Shown: positions 7,619 to 17,453, numbered from the stretch's first letter. The stretch: 47,059 nucleotides of DNA from Lachnospiraceae bacterium (GCA_024693545.1 JAILKT010000016.1:1-47059); one strand, 5' to 3'. A program made the numbers and translations. The notes: generated by a model not told the origin, from the sequence alone.

Positions 7619-8989
7619 TTAGTCCTCTGCGTTTCTCAGCTTAAGCCCGACGCTTCCCAGACCGATGAACACAAACAAATACGCTACCGTAACCAATAAT
7701 AACACAATATAGGCGTCGGTGTCGCCCAAAAATATCTTTTCGGTCCCGTCAACAAACCATTTCTGCGGCATCAACGAAGAAATCACACGTACGAATTTCG
7801 AAGTTCCCGTGAGCGGGAAATAAAGTCCCGCGAGCATGCTTGACAGGCACCAGATCGTGAAAGATGCGACCGATGCGCCCATCACGTTTCCGACAAGCAC
7901 TCCCGCAAGCAGCGACAGCGTGCAGAAAATAAGGCCCATGAGGAATATCATCGCGATGAGGCTGAGTCTGCTCATCCCCATTTGCCCGGCATCGAGGAAA
8001 AGCGTGCATACGGCAAGCACTCCCGAAAGCATCGCAGAGATGATGACACCCGATAAAAGCTTTGCGACAAAATACATGATCTCACTTGTTCCCGTCAGCT
8101 TGATCCTTTTTATTACATCGTTGTTTCGCTCGCTGATAACGGACGACGCGAGAAGCACGCCGCAAAGTACAAATCCGAGACTCATAAAGCAGAACGCATA
8201 TCCCATATTTGTTTTTTGATCTATCTGCTTTTTTGTAAGATTGACGTCGTTCCCGACAGCAAGAAGTACCGTGTTCTTCTGAGGAGCCGCCTCATCCGCT
8301 TTCTCAAGATACGCGAGGAGATTATCCGTTGCGGGCGCCGTGACTGCCTCCTGTGTTCCCGTGGGTGCCGTGATTTCCTCTGTTGTTCCCACAGGTACCG
8401 TAACAGCCTCCTGTGTTCCCGCGGGCACCCCGCTTCCGCTTCCTGCATTTACCACTGCATTCGCGGTATTTATCTTCCTCATCGTATAAAGAAGCTTTTG
8501 CTCAAGAAGGTCAATACGCTCATCATCAGAGAGCTTGTAAACAACAAGTGCCTTATCGTATTCGCCTTCTTTGACGTGTTTTTCAAAATCCCTGCTGATA
8601 TAGAGCGCAGCGCCCATACGGTCGTTTTGTCCGTCCGAGAGGACCTTTTCATCGGCATCCGCCTTTGTCATATCCGGAGTTCTTGCACGTCCGACTTTAA
8701 AAAGACCTGTTTTTACAAGTTTATCGAGCATATAATCCGTGAGCTTACTTTCGGACGGATCGTAAACTTTGACCACATACCGAAGGTCACTTGCGTAGTA
8801 GGCGACCTTTTCGTCCGCATCGGCCAGCTCCAAAGTCGTCATATCAGAATTGTTATGATAATAATATGACAGGTTTTCCTGCTTAATGCCCAGCATATAC
8901 GTTGAAAGGATCGGCAGACATATCAGACAAAGCCAGAAGCCTGCATTTCTGAAAAGTAGTTTACACGTGGCTTTCAGTATATTTATCAT
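7619..8989 (-). CDS. ABC-2 type permease, second subunit
   Basis: 456 aa with the ABC-2 membrane topology: one N-terminal helix (residues 11-30), a long extracytoplasmic domain (31-255), then five helices in residues 262-450. ABC-2 permeases export drugs, peptides or polymers with a separate ATPase. The motif MSLGFVLCGVLLASSVISERNNDVIKRIKLTGT is typical of the DrrB/YhaP-like class. Its ATG overlaps the stop of the first permease by four bases (ATGA). Residues about 187-217 are a threefold 10-residue tandem repeat (AVT-PVGTTEEI type) in the extracytoplasmic domain and appear to be an extra insertion. Confidence 0.9.
   Translation of the reverse strand: MINILKATCKLLFRNAGFWLCLICLPILSTYMLGIKQENLSYYYHNNSDMTTLELADADEKVAYYASDLRYVVKVYDPSESKLTDYMLDKLVKTGLFKVGRARTPDMTKADADEKVLSDGQNDRMGAALYISRDFEKHVKEGEYDKALVVYKLSDDERIDLLEQKLLYTMRKINTANAVVNAGSGSGVPAGTQEAVTVPVGTTEEITAPTGTQEAVTAPATDNLLAYLEKADEAAPQKNTVLLAVGNDVNLTKKQIDQKTNMGYAFCFMSLGFVLCGVLLASSVISERNNDVIKRIKLTGTSEIMYFVAKLLSGVIISAMLSGVLAVCTLFLDAGQMGMSRLSLIAMIFLMGLIFCTLSLLAGVLVGNVMGASVASFTIWCLSSMLAGLYFPLTGTSKFVRVISSLMPQKWFVDGTEKIFLGDTDAYIVLLLVTVAYLFVFIGLGSVGLKLRNAED
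8340..8429. repeat. Three tandem 30-bp units inside a permease gene
   Basis: Units begin near 8341, 8371 and 8401 and share the word CTGTGTTCCC. They encode imperfect copies of GTQEAVTVPV / GTTEEITAPT / GTQEAVTAPA in the outer domain of the permease. The unit is a multiple of three, so the reading frame is kept. Confidence 0.85.
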
Positions 8990-10155
8990 GTTCTTGTTCT
9001 CCTTATCTTACCTGCTGTCACAGCGAGTGCGGAAAAGACGATGCACATGCCGGTTGAAACCATGAGCGTTATCGGTACAAAGTCGCTTTGTCCCATGCAT
9101 GAAAGCTCGACGAGCGATCTGTTGGCATAGTAAATGGGTGATAGATTTTTGAGTGTTTGCGAATGATTTGAAAACATATACGTTTCAAACGAACCGCCCA
9201 CAAATCCCATGAGCCAGACGATCGCAAACGTGATTATAACCGTTGCCGCCATGCTGTTCGTCACTTCGAGAATAAACAGCTCCATCGCAAGTGTGCCGAG
9301 AATAAGCATGAATACTATTCCCGCCGAGAGCAGTGCGTTTCCCCACCTGACTCCCATCAATGCCGTCAGGACAAGCGTTGCCGCCAATATTCCGATCGAT
9401 ACGGCGATAGTGATCGAAATGAGCTTTGCGAGATACACTTTAGCTCCCGAAATATTCGAAACTCTCAGTTTTCTGTCGATCCTGTTTTTCTTCTCGTTCG
9501 AAAAGAACGCGGCGCCGCAGACAATGGCGATAGCTGAAAAATATACGATCTCTATTATGCCGTAGTAATCTGTCGAATCGATCGCAGGTATATACTCGGG
9601 ATACTCGGTTGTAATATGTCCGCCCACCTGAAGCATCCCGGCATTTGTGGTCCCCTGCGTACCACCCTGAAGCGTTCCGGCATTTGTGGTCTCACACGTG
9701 CCTGCCTGCGCCGTGCTCATAATCGCTGCCGCCATAAGCGCTGTGTCCGTGGCTGTTTCAAAAGTGTTCTCAAGCATATATTCGAGTATATGCCCCTGAG
9801 CCCTCGTATCCTTTGTTTCGTAGATTGTATAATCGTTTTTTCCGAAACTCACAAAACCCGCAAGCTGCTTTCTCTCGATTGCCTCTTCAGGTTGCTCGTT
9901 CATGTAAAGAGTAAATTTAATGCCGTTTTCATCGAAAGTATCGATCAGCGTCTCAATACCTGCCTCAAAAACACTTCCCTCTTCTATGGTATATCCGACT
10001 TCAAAAGTATCGACTCCCTCATATGTTTTCATCAGATTGGTGAATGCGCTTATAAGCACAGCCGCCACAACGGTAGGCCCCAAAATGTATATGAGTATCG
10101 TCAAGGGACTTCTCAGCATCATTTTTATGTAATTTTTGATCAAATATCGTACCAT
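8986..10155 (-). CDS. ABC-2 type permease, first subunit
   Basis: 389 aa, paralogous in layout to the following permease: helix 1 at residues 14-36, an extracytoplasmic domain at 37-205, then five helices to the C-terminus. YFSAIAIVCGAAFFSNEKKNRIDRKLRVSNISG begins the helical ABC-2 core. Like its partner it carries a short tandem repeat in the extracytoplasmic domain (GTCETTNAGTLQG then GTQGTTNAGMLQV, 13 residues each). The two permeases presumably form a heterodimer served by the ATPase encoded just upstream. A weak AAAGGAAAG-type site precedes ATG 10155. Confidence 0.9.
   Translation of the reverse strand: MVRYLIKNYIKMMLRSPLTILIYILGPTVVAAVLISAFTNLMKTYEGVDTFEVGYTIEEGSVFEAGIETLIDTFDENGIKFTLYMNEQPEEAIERKQLAGFVSFGKNDYTIYETKDTRAQGHILEYMLENTFETATDTALMAAAIMSTAQAGTCETTNAGTLQGGTQGTTNAGMLQVGGHITTEYPEYIPAIDSTDYYGIIEIVYFSAIAIVCGAAFFSNEKKNRIDRKLRVSNISGAKVYLAKLISITIAVSIGILAATLVLTALMGVRWGNALLSAGIVFMLILGTLAMELFILEVTNSMAATVIITFAIVWLMGFVGGSFETYMFSNHSQTLKNLSPIYYANRSLVELSCMGQSDFVPITLMVSTGMCIVFSALAVTAGKIRRTRT
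9627..9704. repeat. Two tandem 39-bp units inside a permease gene
   Basis: Copies begin at 9627 and 9666 (CCTGAAGC..CCGGCATTTGTGGTC). They encode a duplicated 13-residue segment in the extracytoplasmic domain. The period is a multiple of three. Confidence 0.85.
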
Positions 10156-10258
10156 TTTATCTTTCCTTTTCCCTGCAAATCCGGCTCGCGCGGATGCTCT
10201 ATCTGTGTTCGCTCATTCTCGCGTCGTTTGCATTTTTGTTTCAGTCGCACATGGCCTC

Positions 10259-11074
10259 TCACATGTCACGCAGATTTTTGCCCGTAAGCGTCAGGAAAAC
10301 CTCTTCGAGCGTCACCTTTGATGTGTCGTCAACCACGAGCTTCTTGAGTTCCTCGCTCGTTCCGATCGCGATGAGTTTTCCGTTGTCCATAATGGCTATC
10401 CTCGTACATATTGCCTCAACCTCTTCCATATAGTGGCTTGTGTAGATCACGGTCGCACCGTTTTTGTTCGATTCCTTTATCTTCTCAAGGATAAAATTTC
10501 TGGACTGCGGATCGATCCCGACGGTCGGTTCATCGAAGATGAGCAGTTCGGGATGATGCCCGATCGCACATGCGATATTTAAGCGTCTCTTCATTCCGCC
10601 CGAAAATGTTTTTGCGTACTCGTCTCTTTTATCGGAAAGACCAACGTACTCGAGGCTCTCGCTGATCCGTTCCTTCAGTTCCTTGCCCTTGATGCCGTAA
10701 AGCGAAGTAAAAAGCTCTACATTTTCCCATGCTTTAAGGCTTCCGTGGATTGCGAGATCCTGTGGTATAAATCCCAGATAGCGGCTGAGCTCTTTTTTGT
10801 TCTTCTTGAAATCCTTTCCCTTAAACTCAACATTCCCAAGGGTCGGCTTAACGATATTGCTTATCATGTTCATCGTGGTACTCTTGCCGGCACCGTTCGG
10901 GCCGAGCAGCCCGAATATCTCGCCCTTTCTGATCTCTATGTTAAGATTGTCCACAACTATGTGATTACCGTACTTTTTCGTAAGGTCGGTAGTCTTAAGG
11001 ATAACCTCGCTTTTATTATTCGCGGAGTCCGTAGTTTTAAAGATAACCTCGCTTTTATTACTGTTCGGATCCAT
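10259..11074 (-). CDS. ABC transporter ATPase (DrrA/CcmA-like)
   Basis: About 271 aa. It powers the two ABC-2 permeases encoded next. Walker A GPNGAGKST, Q-loop GFIPQDLAIHG, signature FSGGMKRRLNIA, Walker B LLIFDEPTVGID and H-loop YTSHYMEE are all present. The start is set at ATG 11074 (MDPNSNKSEV), nine bases after GAAAGGAAG. A longer frame to 11179 has no ribosome binding site and runs through a terminator-like hairpin. The first 30 residues contain a 14-residue tandem duplication (NKSEVIFKTTDSAN / NKSEVILKTTD), so the protein has an extended N-terminus. It is the first gene of the ABC/two-component operon. Confidence 0.93.
   Translation of the reverse strand: MDPNSNKSEVIFKTTDSANNKSEVILKTTDLTKKYGNHIVVDNLNIEIRKGEIFGLLGPNGAGKSTTMNMISNIVKPTLGNVEFKGKDFKKNKKELSRYLGFIPQDLAIHGSLKAWENVELFTSLYGIKGKELKERISESLEYVGLSDKRDEYAKTFSGGMKRRLNIACAIGHHPELLIFDEPTVGIDPQSRNFILEKIKESNKNGATVIYTSHYMEEVEAICTRIAIMDNGKLIAIGTSEELKKLVVDDTSKVTLEEVFLTLTGKNLRDM
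10998..11065. repeat. 42-bp in-frame tandem duplication at the ATPase N-terminus
   Basis: The word GATAACCTCGCTTTTATTA occurs at 11000 and again 42 bases later at 11042. It encodes two copies of SEVI(F/L)KTTD. It is about 1.6 copies long and keeps the reading frame. Confidence 0.85.
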
Positions 11075-11172
11075 TGTTTCTTCCTTTCCGTGTTTGTTTT
11101 TTCGCAGCCCCACGCTTATTCGCGCTACGCTTACCGATGTATGTGCCCCGGTCCTGTGATGTAAAAAAATCA

Positions 11173-11204
11173 AGTGCACCGGATCACTTTACATCCGATG
11201 CACT
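11173..11204 (-). terminator. Rho-independent terminator after the chemoreceptor gene
   Basis: On the minus strand AGTGCATCGGAT pairs with ATCCGGTGCACT across an eight-base loop and is followed by TTGATTTTTTT. It lies about 70 bases past the stop of the chemoreceptor gene (11276). Confidence 0.85.
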
Positions 11205-11275
11205 CATTTTAGTTTTAGATATGAATGTTTGGTAGTGAAAAAAGAAATGATTCACGGGTGACTTTCGTCATGCTT

Positions 11276-13309
11276 TCAGCACTTAAAACCACTCACATGA
11301 CTTCTCAGCGTTGACGAGATTTTATCGATCGACTCGGCATCATTACCAACCTCAAGCGAAGCACTTACAAGATCCTGTGAACCTTCCGCTACGGCGATAA
11401 TACCGTGGGTATTATCCTCAACCGCTGAGTTAATGGCAGAAATTGAATCGCTTATCGTAACAATTGTTTCGGAAATATCTCTGTTGTCTTCTGAAATTGA
11501 CGACATAGCCGAATAGCACTCGTTTAACGAATTGATAAATTCGTTAATAAGCTGATCCTTTTCTTCTGTATTTTCCTTGGATATCTTGAGCATTATATCA
11601 GATACTTCCTCTGCTGCCTTAACAAGCTGCTCAACGATTCCGAGCACTTCATCCGAAACCTTTTGAATATTGTCAGCCATACTTGCGGAATTGTTGGCAA
11701 GATTTCCTATTTCATCGGCTACTACCGCAAATCCTCTTCCGGCCTCTCCTGCTCTGGCTGCCTCAATCGAAGCATTTAATGAAAGGAGGTTCGTCTGTGA
11801 AGCTACCTCTGCAATACCTTCCGTCATAGTACGGATTTCTTCAACCTTCTTTGTATCGCTGATCTTTTCCTGCAATTTTGAGATCGCCGCATCAAGACGT
11901 TCCGACATATCCTGATCGTTACGCTCGATTTCATTCTTGCGGACATCGATATGTTTGAGATTCCTGCTGATTTCCTCTGTCTTTTCGGCCGCATTCTTGC
12001 TGACTCTTATTGTAAGCGTATTAATATCATTTACCTGCTCGGAAACCTGAGCTGTGGACGCCGATGTTTCCTCTGAAGATGCGCTCATCTCTTCCATCGT
12101 AGCCGAAATAGTCGAAACATCGTCAGAAGTTTTGGCTGAGGCAGCCTTAAGCGACTCCACATTCTTAAGCAGTTCGCTCGATGCATCGTTGACATCGCCT
12201 ATGATCCCGCCCATTGCATTTTTCAGTTCATTTACAGCATTGACCAGTTGCCCGATCTCATCCTTTGACTTTATCTGAATATCTACCGAGAGATCGGCTT
12301 TTCCTTCTTTAACATCTGCTGCCAGAGCCTTAACTTTATTGCTTGCATCGATGATCGGCTTTGTTATCAGCAATCCGGCCACAAGCGCAAATATTATCGC
12401 AACGATCATACATATACCGAGAATGGTAATACCTGTTGTTTTGATCCCTCCCGTAACTATATCATAATTGGCTGCAGGATTTACGTAGAATACTTTCCAA
12501 CCGGAACTTCTCATATTCATCTGCGTCACATAAACATCTTCACCGTTATAATCGGTAATCACCTTCGATCTGTCGGATGAAGCTGCGGCAAGATAATCAA
12601 TACCGAGATCCTCTAATTTCATGATCTTTTCCGTAGTCGATCTGAATTCGGGATTAGGGTGATAAATGAGCGTATCGTTCTCATTTGTAACAAACAGATA
12701 TGATCCCTTTTCACCGTTTTCACTTACGAGTACGTCAATATCTGAGAGAAGCTGTGAAACAAAGATATCAATGGCCGCAATTCCTTCCCAGCCATTGGCA
12801 TTAAAATATTTAGAAACAGCAAGAACCAGTTCACCCGAGCTGGCATCGACATAGGGCTCGCTATAGCAATAAGCGCCGTTCGCTGCCACTGCATTCGTAT
12901 ACCATGCTCTTGTCAAACCGTTAAATTCCGGTGTGGGAACCCATCCGGAACCGTTAAGGAATACACCGTTTGATAACTGTATATAAACCATTGCAAGCGA
13001 AGGATTGTTTCTGGTTATTTCCTCAAGTGTCGTGGTAGCTGCTTGCTGGGACAAAAGAATCTGTTCCTCAGAAGCTCTCGAATTGGAAATAAGAGAAGCT
13101 TCAGCTGCCGCTACAACGCCTCTTGATTCAAGAAGCCATCCGTCGATAACCGCTCCAAAAAAATCTGTTCTGGCAGCATAATTCTCTTGCAAAGTTCTTT
13201 CAAAAGTAACTCTCGTTTTATCGTATGTAATAAAACATTCAGCAGTAAGAAGTATCGCGCACAGAATCGCAACCATCATAATCATCTTAATCTTCAGACT
13301 TTTAAACAT
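11276..13309 (-). CDS. Methyl-accepting chemotaxis protein with Cache sensor
   Basis: 677-aa inner-membrane chemoreceptor. It has a membrane helix at residues 8-26, a large extracytoplasmic double-Cache-like domain at 35-285 ([26 protein letters not shown] and a following small-molecule pocket region), a second helix at 290-316, HAMP at 317-370 and the cytoplasmic signalling coiled coil at 380-677. The hairpin tip [31 protein letters not shown] that contacts CheA/CheW is near residue 510. No C-terminal CheR pentapeptide is present. Cache domains of this kind commonly bind amino acids or organic acids. A sigma-A-like promoter lies about 60 bases upstream and a terminator follows, so it is probably monocistronic. 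Confidence 0.95.
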   Translation of the reverse strand: MFKSLKIKMIMMVAILCAILLTAECFITYDKTRVTFERTLQENYAARTDFFGAVIDGWLLESRGVVAAAEASLISNSRASEEQILLSQQAATTTLEEITRNNPSLAMVYIQLSNGVFLNGSGWVPTPEFNGLTRAWYTNAVAANGAYCYSEPYVDASSGELVLAVSKYFNANGWEGIAAIDIFVSQLLSDIDVLVSENGEKGSYLFVTNENDTLIYHPNPEFRSTTEKIMKLEDLGIDYLAAASSDRSKVITDYNGEDVYVTQMNMRSSGWKVFYVNPAANYDIVTGGIKTTGITILGICMIVAIIFALVAGLLITKPIIDASNKVKALAADVKEGKADLSVDIQIKSKDEIGQLVNAVNELKNAMGGIIGDVNDASSELLKNVESLKAASAKTSDDVSTISATMEEMSASSEETSASTAQVSEQVNDINTLTIRVSKNAAEKTEEISRNLKHIDVRKNEIERNDQDMSERLDAAISKLQEKISDTKKVEEIRTMTEGIAEVASQTNLLSLNASIEAARAGEAGRGFAVVADEIGNLANNSASMADNIQKVSDEVLGIVEQLVKAAEEVSDIMLKISKENTEEKDQLINEFINSLNECYSAMSSISEDNRDISETIVTISDSISAINSAVEDNTHGIIAVAEGSQDLVSASLEVGNDAESIDKISSTLRSHVSGFKC

Positions 13310-13367
13310 TTCCTTTCTCCTTTCAAAGGCAATCGGTCATTCAATTCCGATTTACTGTACGCTTAAA

Positions 13368-13396
13368 AGTATATCATCTGATTTCATGATAGTCAA
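13368..13396 (-). promoter_or_regulatory. Sigma-A-type promoter of the chemoreceptor gene
   Basis: On the minus strand TTGACT (13396-13391) and TATACT (13373-13368) are separated by 17 bases. The predicted start of transcription is about 50 bases before the chemoreceptor ATG at 13309. It does not look like a flagellar sigma-28 promoter. Confidence 0.7.
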
Positions 13397-13494
13397 TTAT
13401 ATTTTTCACATTTCGACATCTAATTAGCGAGCCCGTGTTTGCAATTTGTTTATTTCATTATGTAGTATGCGTTTTTGTGGATATTTAAATATAC

Positions 13495-16092
13495 CTACTC
13501 TTCCGTCTTACTATCAAACCAAAGAGCCTTATCTGCGACTATTCCGTCACGTTTAATATCAAGAGTGTTCAGAGTCTCTTTGAACGATTCCGGCTTACAA
13601 CCCAAAAGTATACAGTTTGCCGAGAACAGACTCATATCCATAGCTGCATTGTCTATAGTTATATCAGCTTGCAGATCGCGGCATCCCATTCCCGTAGCGG
13701 TATTACCCTCGATCGTGAGCGACAGTCTGCAGTGCCTGCAATCTATCGAAAGATTACCCTTCATAGCGCCTATAGCCACTATATTTGAACCCTTTATCAT
13801 TATATGAACACTACAGTCGCTGATCGTGATATCGCCCCGGGTCTTCTCGATCGCTCCTATACCTGTCACATGATTGCCCGCGCCGACAATATTAAGCGAT
13901 GTTCCGTAGATATGCGTATCCTGTTCTCCGAAGAGCGATCCTATCATCGTTCCCTTGTCAATTCCTATATTGATCGAGATATCCATATTGCTGATATATA
14001 CCGGCGGCTTATCCTGATACGAACCGATGCAGACACAATTGGAAGCTGCGCAGCTGCTCTTAAATGAACCGGATCTAAGGTCGATCGCCTTCTCTCTGTC
14101 GGACGATTTTCCACCGATGCATATACAGTTTTCGCCGCTGATATTAATTTCAAGCACACCCGACATTTCCGACTCGATCTTCCCGAATGTGCTGCGGTAA
14201 TCGTTGCCGATACCATAGGCGTTGGTAAATGTAGGTTTGATCAATAAGCTTCCGTTTCCTTCGAGCTTAAGCTCAGCACTTCCCGGAACGCGTATGCCGT
14301 TTCCGGTGAATACATTGTTTCCTTCAATATTCAGGATAAGCGAAGACTTCTTCCCCAGATCTATGCACGGCGTAGTATCAACATCTCCGATGCTGACGTT
14401 ATGGATCGTAAGACGGCACTTCGAGCGATCACTGACGCGTATGGAAACAGCCGACACAAACTCCGGATTACCCACCAGCGTAAGGTCGCCGTCCGAAAGC
14501 AACAATACATTGTATTTCTGGAGCGACAGGTCTATAAGCGAAAGCTGCGTTTCATCCTTAACAACATAAACCTTCTGTCTGGAATTATTGGAAACCATAT
14601 CAAGATTGGCTCTGCTTATATGTGAAAGCAATTCGGTGGACAGAGCCGGAAGTAATTGATGTTGCGGCTTTGCCGTAAAATAGCCCTGAATAAGATCTAC
14701 GCCCATTCCGATAACGGCATTGAGTTCCTCAAGCGTTTCAACTCCTTCTGCGAGTGCCAGGAAATCGTTATCATGCGCGAATTGGATGATCGTATTGACA
14801 AAGTGCTGTTTTCTGGGATCGATCTGCAGTTCAGATATAAGAAGCCTGTCGATCTTTACATAATTAGGAAGGAACTTAAGCAGATTTGTCACATTGGAAT
14901 AACCGGTGCCGAAATCATCTACCGCAACCTGGAAACCGTACTTCTGGCAGCGTTCGCTGAGCAGGCCGACGGTAATATCTTCCATGTTGGTTTCTTCCGT
15001 AACCTCTATAACCACCCTGTCAAACATTGACTGATACTTATCCGCAAATACCTGAAACTGTTCATCTGTAAGATAATGTCCGGGAATACTGTTGATGAAA
15101 ACCTTTCGGTTACCAAGTTCATCTTTCAGCTGCGTCATTTTCTCCATGACGTTAAAAAGAGTCAACCTCTCAACATCATCAAGTCTTTTTTCTTCGGTTG
15201 CATATTTCAGCAAAGTCAGAGGCGTCAAACCATACTTTTGAGGCATACGCATAAGTGCCTCATAACCGATTATCTCACCGGTCTTTGCACTGACTATAGG
15301 CTGAAAACAATAGTCGATCTCATTATTATCAAGAATATTATTAACAAGGGTGCGTAAATCGTAATCCTTATCCTGCGCAGTATTTGCTACATAGCGGCCG
15401 TTCACTGCATCAGCTACGGGATCGGACGCACATATGCGGCTTTTCATCTCATTTATGAAGAAGTTAAGCGCGATCCAAGTATATACAGAATAATAATATC
15501 CGTTCTCATCACAGCCGTTATTCATATATTCGCATGCCTTATCCAAAGTCACGAGCATGTAGTCCCCGATACGTTCGGCTTCCTCATTGCCGGAATATGT
15601 GATCATGCAAGTATCGGTAATATGTACATGTGCGCAAACAATGGCATTGCTTTCATCTGTAAGTCCGGGCGTACTGAACAACAGCGGATTGATGATGGAG
15701 ATTCTGTCACCGTGGGTGATCTCTATACCTGTTTCTTCACGAATCTCTCGTATTGCAGCTGAGATCACAGGATTAGATTTTTCAAGATCTGCTTTATCGA
15801 TCAATCCTGCCGGTACGCTGATAAGTGGTCTTCCGGCGGGATACCTGAACTCATGGGTAAGCAGAAGTCTCGGCTCCTGCTCCGGCATCTCAACGATCAC
15901 AATACAGCTGACCGCATCCGGTATCATATTGACAAACTCTTGTTTATCTTTAATTGCGACAAGATTATCAGCCTTACGTCTGGTAGCATTATAATAATGT
16001 TTTCCTTCAGCATATCTGTAATCAAAAACATTAACATAATCCGACGCAAATTCTGTTCTGACCATGTCTTGCGTTATTTTTAAATCATCCAT
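13495..16092 (-). CDS. Nudix-EAL-parallel beta-helix fusion protein
   Basis: About 865 aa with three parts and no signal peptide or membrane helix. (1) Residues about 40-190 are a Nudix hydrolase-like domain of the ADP-ribose pyrophosphatase class: PAGLIDKADLE, then REIREETGIEI, with a spacing slightly longer than the classic Nudix box. (2) Residues about 240-490 are an EAL c-di-GMP phosphodiesterase with the key motifs GYEALMRM, INS, EVTEE, DDFGTGYSN, VKID, AEGVET and QGYF, so it is probably active. (3) Residues about 505-850 are short repetitive beta strands (LSLIDLSLQKYNVLLLSDGDL, ILNIEGNNVFTGNGI, ITISDCSVHIMI) like the Cthe_2159-type carbohydrate-binding beta-helix. ATG 16092 is preceded by GGAG at seven bases; a TTG at 16110 is less likely. 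The gene lies upstream of the chemoreceptor gene on the same strand. Confidence 0.88.
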   Translation of the reverse strand: MDDLKITQDMVRTEFASDYVNVFDYRYAEGKHYYNATRRKADNLVAIKDKQEFVNMIPDAVSCIVIVEMPEQEPRLLLTHEFRYPAGRPLISVPAGLIDKADLEKSNPVISAAIREIREETGIEITHGDRISIINPLLFSTPGLTDESNAIVCAHVHITDTCMITYSGNEEAERIGDYMLVTLDKACEYMNNGCDENGYYYSVYTWIALNFFINEMKSRICASDPVADAVNGRYVANTAQDKDYDLRTLVNNILDNNEIDYCFQPIVSAKTGEIIGYEALMRMPQKYGLTPLTLLKYATEEKRLDDVERLTLFNVMEKMTQLKDELGNRKVFINSIPGHYLTDEQFQVFADKYQSMFDRVVIEVTEETNMEDITVGLLSERCQKYGFQVAVDDFGTGYSNVTNLLKFLPNYVKIDRLLISELQIDPRKQHFVNTIIQFAHDNDFLALAEGVETLEELNAVIGMGVDLIQGYFTAKPQHQLLPALSTELLSHISRANLDMVSNNSRQKVYVVKDETQLSLIDLSLQKYNVLLLSDGDLTLVGNPEFVSAVSIRVSDRSKCRLTIHNVSIGDVDTTPCIDLGKKSSLILNIEGNNVFTGNGIRVPGSAELKLEGNGSLLIKPTFTNAYGIGNDYRSTFGKIESEMSGVLEINISGENCICIGGKSSDREKAIDLRSGSFKSSCAASNCVCIGSYQDKPPVYISNMDISINIGIDKGTMIGSLFGEQDTHIYGTSLNIVGAGNHVTGIGAIEKTRGDITISDCSVHIMIKGSNIVAIGAMKGNLSIDCRHCRLSLTIEGNTATGMGCRDLQADITIDNAAMDMSLFSANCILLGCKPESFKETLNTLDIKRDGIVADKALWFDSKTEE

Positions 16093-16317
16093 CAAGTTAC
16101 TCCATCCCAAAAAACTTCAATTACAATTACGATTCATGTAATTTTCACGACCACTTTTTTTATTATCTTGTCCGACCATGTCAGACATCATATTATTATA
16201 TAATAATTTCAAGCATTTGAAAACAATGTTTTTTTTCATAAAATTCGTTGCGGTCCATAATCCCAAACATCCTCGCGGCCAGCCCCGCGATGTAACGCGC
16301 CGTCTCGCACAGACAGT

Positions 16318-16971
16318 CTACATACTCTTCACGATCTTGACCACGCGGCTGGTTCCGAGGCGACTTGCACCGAGTTCAAGGAACTTCTCTGCGTCCTCGA
16401 GTGAGGATATGCCGCCGGCTGCCTTGATTCTGACGTTCTTGCCAACGTGCTTTGCAAAAAGCTCAACATCCGCAAACGTGGCACCGCCTGTCGAGAAGCC
16501 CGTAGAGGTCTTGATAAAGTCAGCGCCCGACTCCGTAACGATTTTGCACATCTTGATCTTCTCCTCATCAGTCAGGAGGCAAGTCTCGATGATGACCTTG
16601 AGGATTTTGTCGCCGCAGGCTTTTTTGATTCGCTTTATCTCTTCGACCACATAGGCGTATTCACCGGCCTTGAGCATTCCAATGTTTATGACCATATCGA
16701 TCTCATCGGCTCCTTTTCTGATTGCGTCCTCAGTCTCAAAAACCTTGGTTTCTGTAGTCATGTTGCCGTTCGGGAAGCCGATGACGGTACAGATCTTAAC
16801 CTTGTCACCGACGTACTCCTTCGCAGGCTTTACGTAGCACGGAGGGATGCAGACCGATGCCGTCGCGTATTTAATGCCGTCATCGCAGATTGCCCTTATC
16901 TGCTCCCATGTTGCGCTCTGAAGTAAAAGTGTGTGATCACACGCCGATAATATTGAATTTATGTCTCTCAT
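16318..16971 (-). CDS. deoC: Deoxyribose-phosphate aldolase
   Basis: 217-aa class I aldolase that splits 2-deoxyribose 5-phosphate into glyceraldehyde 3-phosphate and acetaldehyde in deoxynucleoside catabolism. The TIM-barrel active site is clear: D92 in EIDMVINIG, Schiff-base K154 in [13 protein letters not shown], and K183 in RIKAAGGIS. The length is that of the family. GGAGG seven bases before ATG 16971 supports the start. It stands alone here rather than in a deo operon. The 5' leader is about 270 nt long and contains four tandem 38-bp units, which could regulate expression. Confidence 0.96.
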   Translation of the reverse strand: MRDINSILSACDHTLLLQSATWEQIRAICDDGIKYATASVCIPPCYVKPAKEYVGDKVKICTVIGFPNGNMTTETKVFETEDAIRKGADEIDMVINIGMLKAGEYAYVVEEIKRIKKACGDKILKVIIETCLLTDEEKIKMCKIVTESGADFIKTSTGFSTGGATFADVELFAKHVGKNVRIKAAGGISSLEDAEKFLELGASRLGTSRVVKIVKSM

Positions 16972-17028
16972 TTCAAATCCTCCAACACATTTATTACCAA
17001 GCAGTTATCGAGGCTGATCCGTATCAAG

Positions 17029-17179
17029 TATTATGGTCACCGGTCCGTAATTTACAGAAGCTACCTTATCTTGGTCACCGGTCCGTCATTTACGAAAGCG
17101 ACCTTATCTTGGTCACCGGTCCGTCATTTACGGAAGCTACCTTATCTTGGTCACCGGTCCGTCATTTACGGAAGCTACC
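17029..17179. repeat. Four tandem 38-bp units in the deoC leader
   Basis: Units at 17029-17065 (degenerate, 37 bp), 17066-17103, 17104-17141 and 17142-17179 share GGTCACCGGTCCGTCATTTA. The last two are identical. Each contains the palindromes ACCGGT and CCGT(CATTT)ACGG, so the transcript could form a row of small hairpins. A promoter-like sequence lies beyond the array, which puts it inside the deoC mRNA leader. There are no spacers between units, so it is not a CRISPR. Confidence 0.92.
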
Positions 17180-17453
17180 TGCATTCCGATGCATTTTTAT
17201 ACGATACTTCATAGCCAATAGCCATGGTCTGTTTTGATGTATATATTATAGCTTGTCCTCCCTTGGTAATGTCAATTGATTATAGGGATATATGTGACGA
17301 AATCCAGCAAGTATTTAATAATACCCGCCCGAATTCTTAAAACACCTCCGAAAAGTAGCGCAACAACTCAGATTTACTATTCAGAAAGCCTTATTTCGAT
17401 GTGGTCAGTATTATAAGATGTTTGAAGTCAATAATTAACGGAAGCGTTCAGCG
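17180..17453. other. AT-rich spacer between deoC leader and the 201-bp repeats
   Basis: Apart from the deoC promoter candidate I see no gene, RNA or repeat here. Confidence 0.5.
17245..17275 (-). promoter_or_regulatory. Probable deoC promoter
   Basis: On the minus strand a perfect TTGACA (17275-17270) and a perfect TATAAT (17250-17245) are separated by 19 bases. The spacing is longer than ideal, but both hexamers match consensus. It would give an untranslated leader of roughly 265 nt before the deoC ATG. Confidence 0.6.

Noticed and set aside
9616-10287. 223-aa plus-strand ORF opposite the permease gene
   Set aside because: Antisense shadow of a well-supported gene, without start signals or recognisable domains.
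10259-11179. Longer N-terminus of the ABC ATPase starting at 11179
   Set aside because: It would translate through a terminator hairpin; the ATG at 11074 has a good ribosome binding site.
17029-17179. CRISPR array
   Set aside because: Units are directly adjacent with no unique spacers, and no cas gene is in the window.
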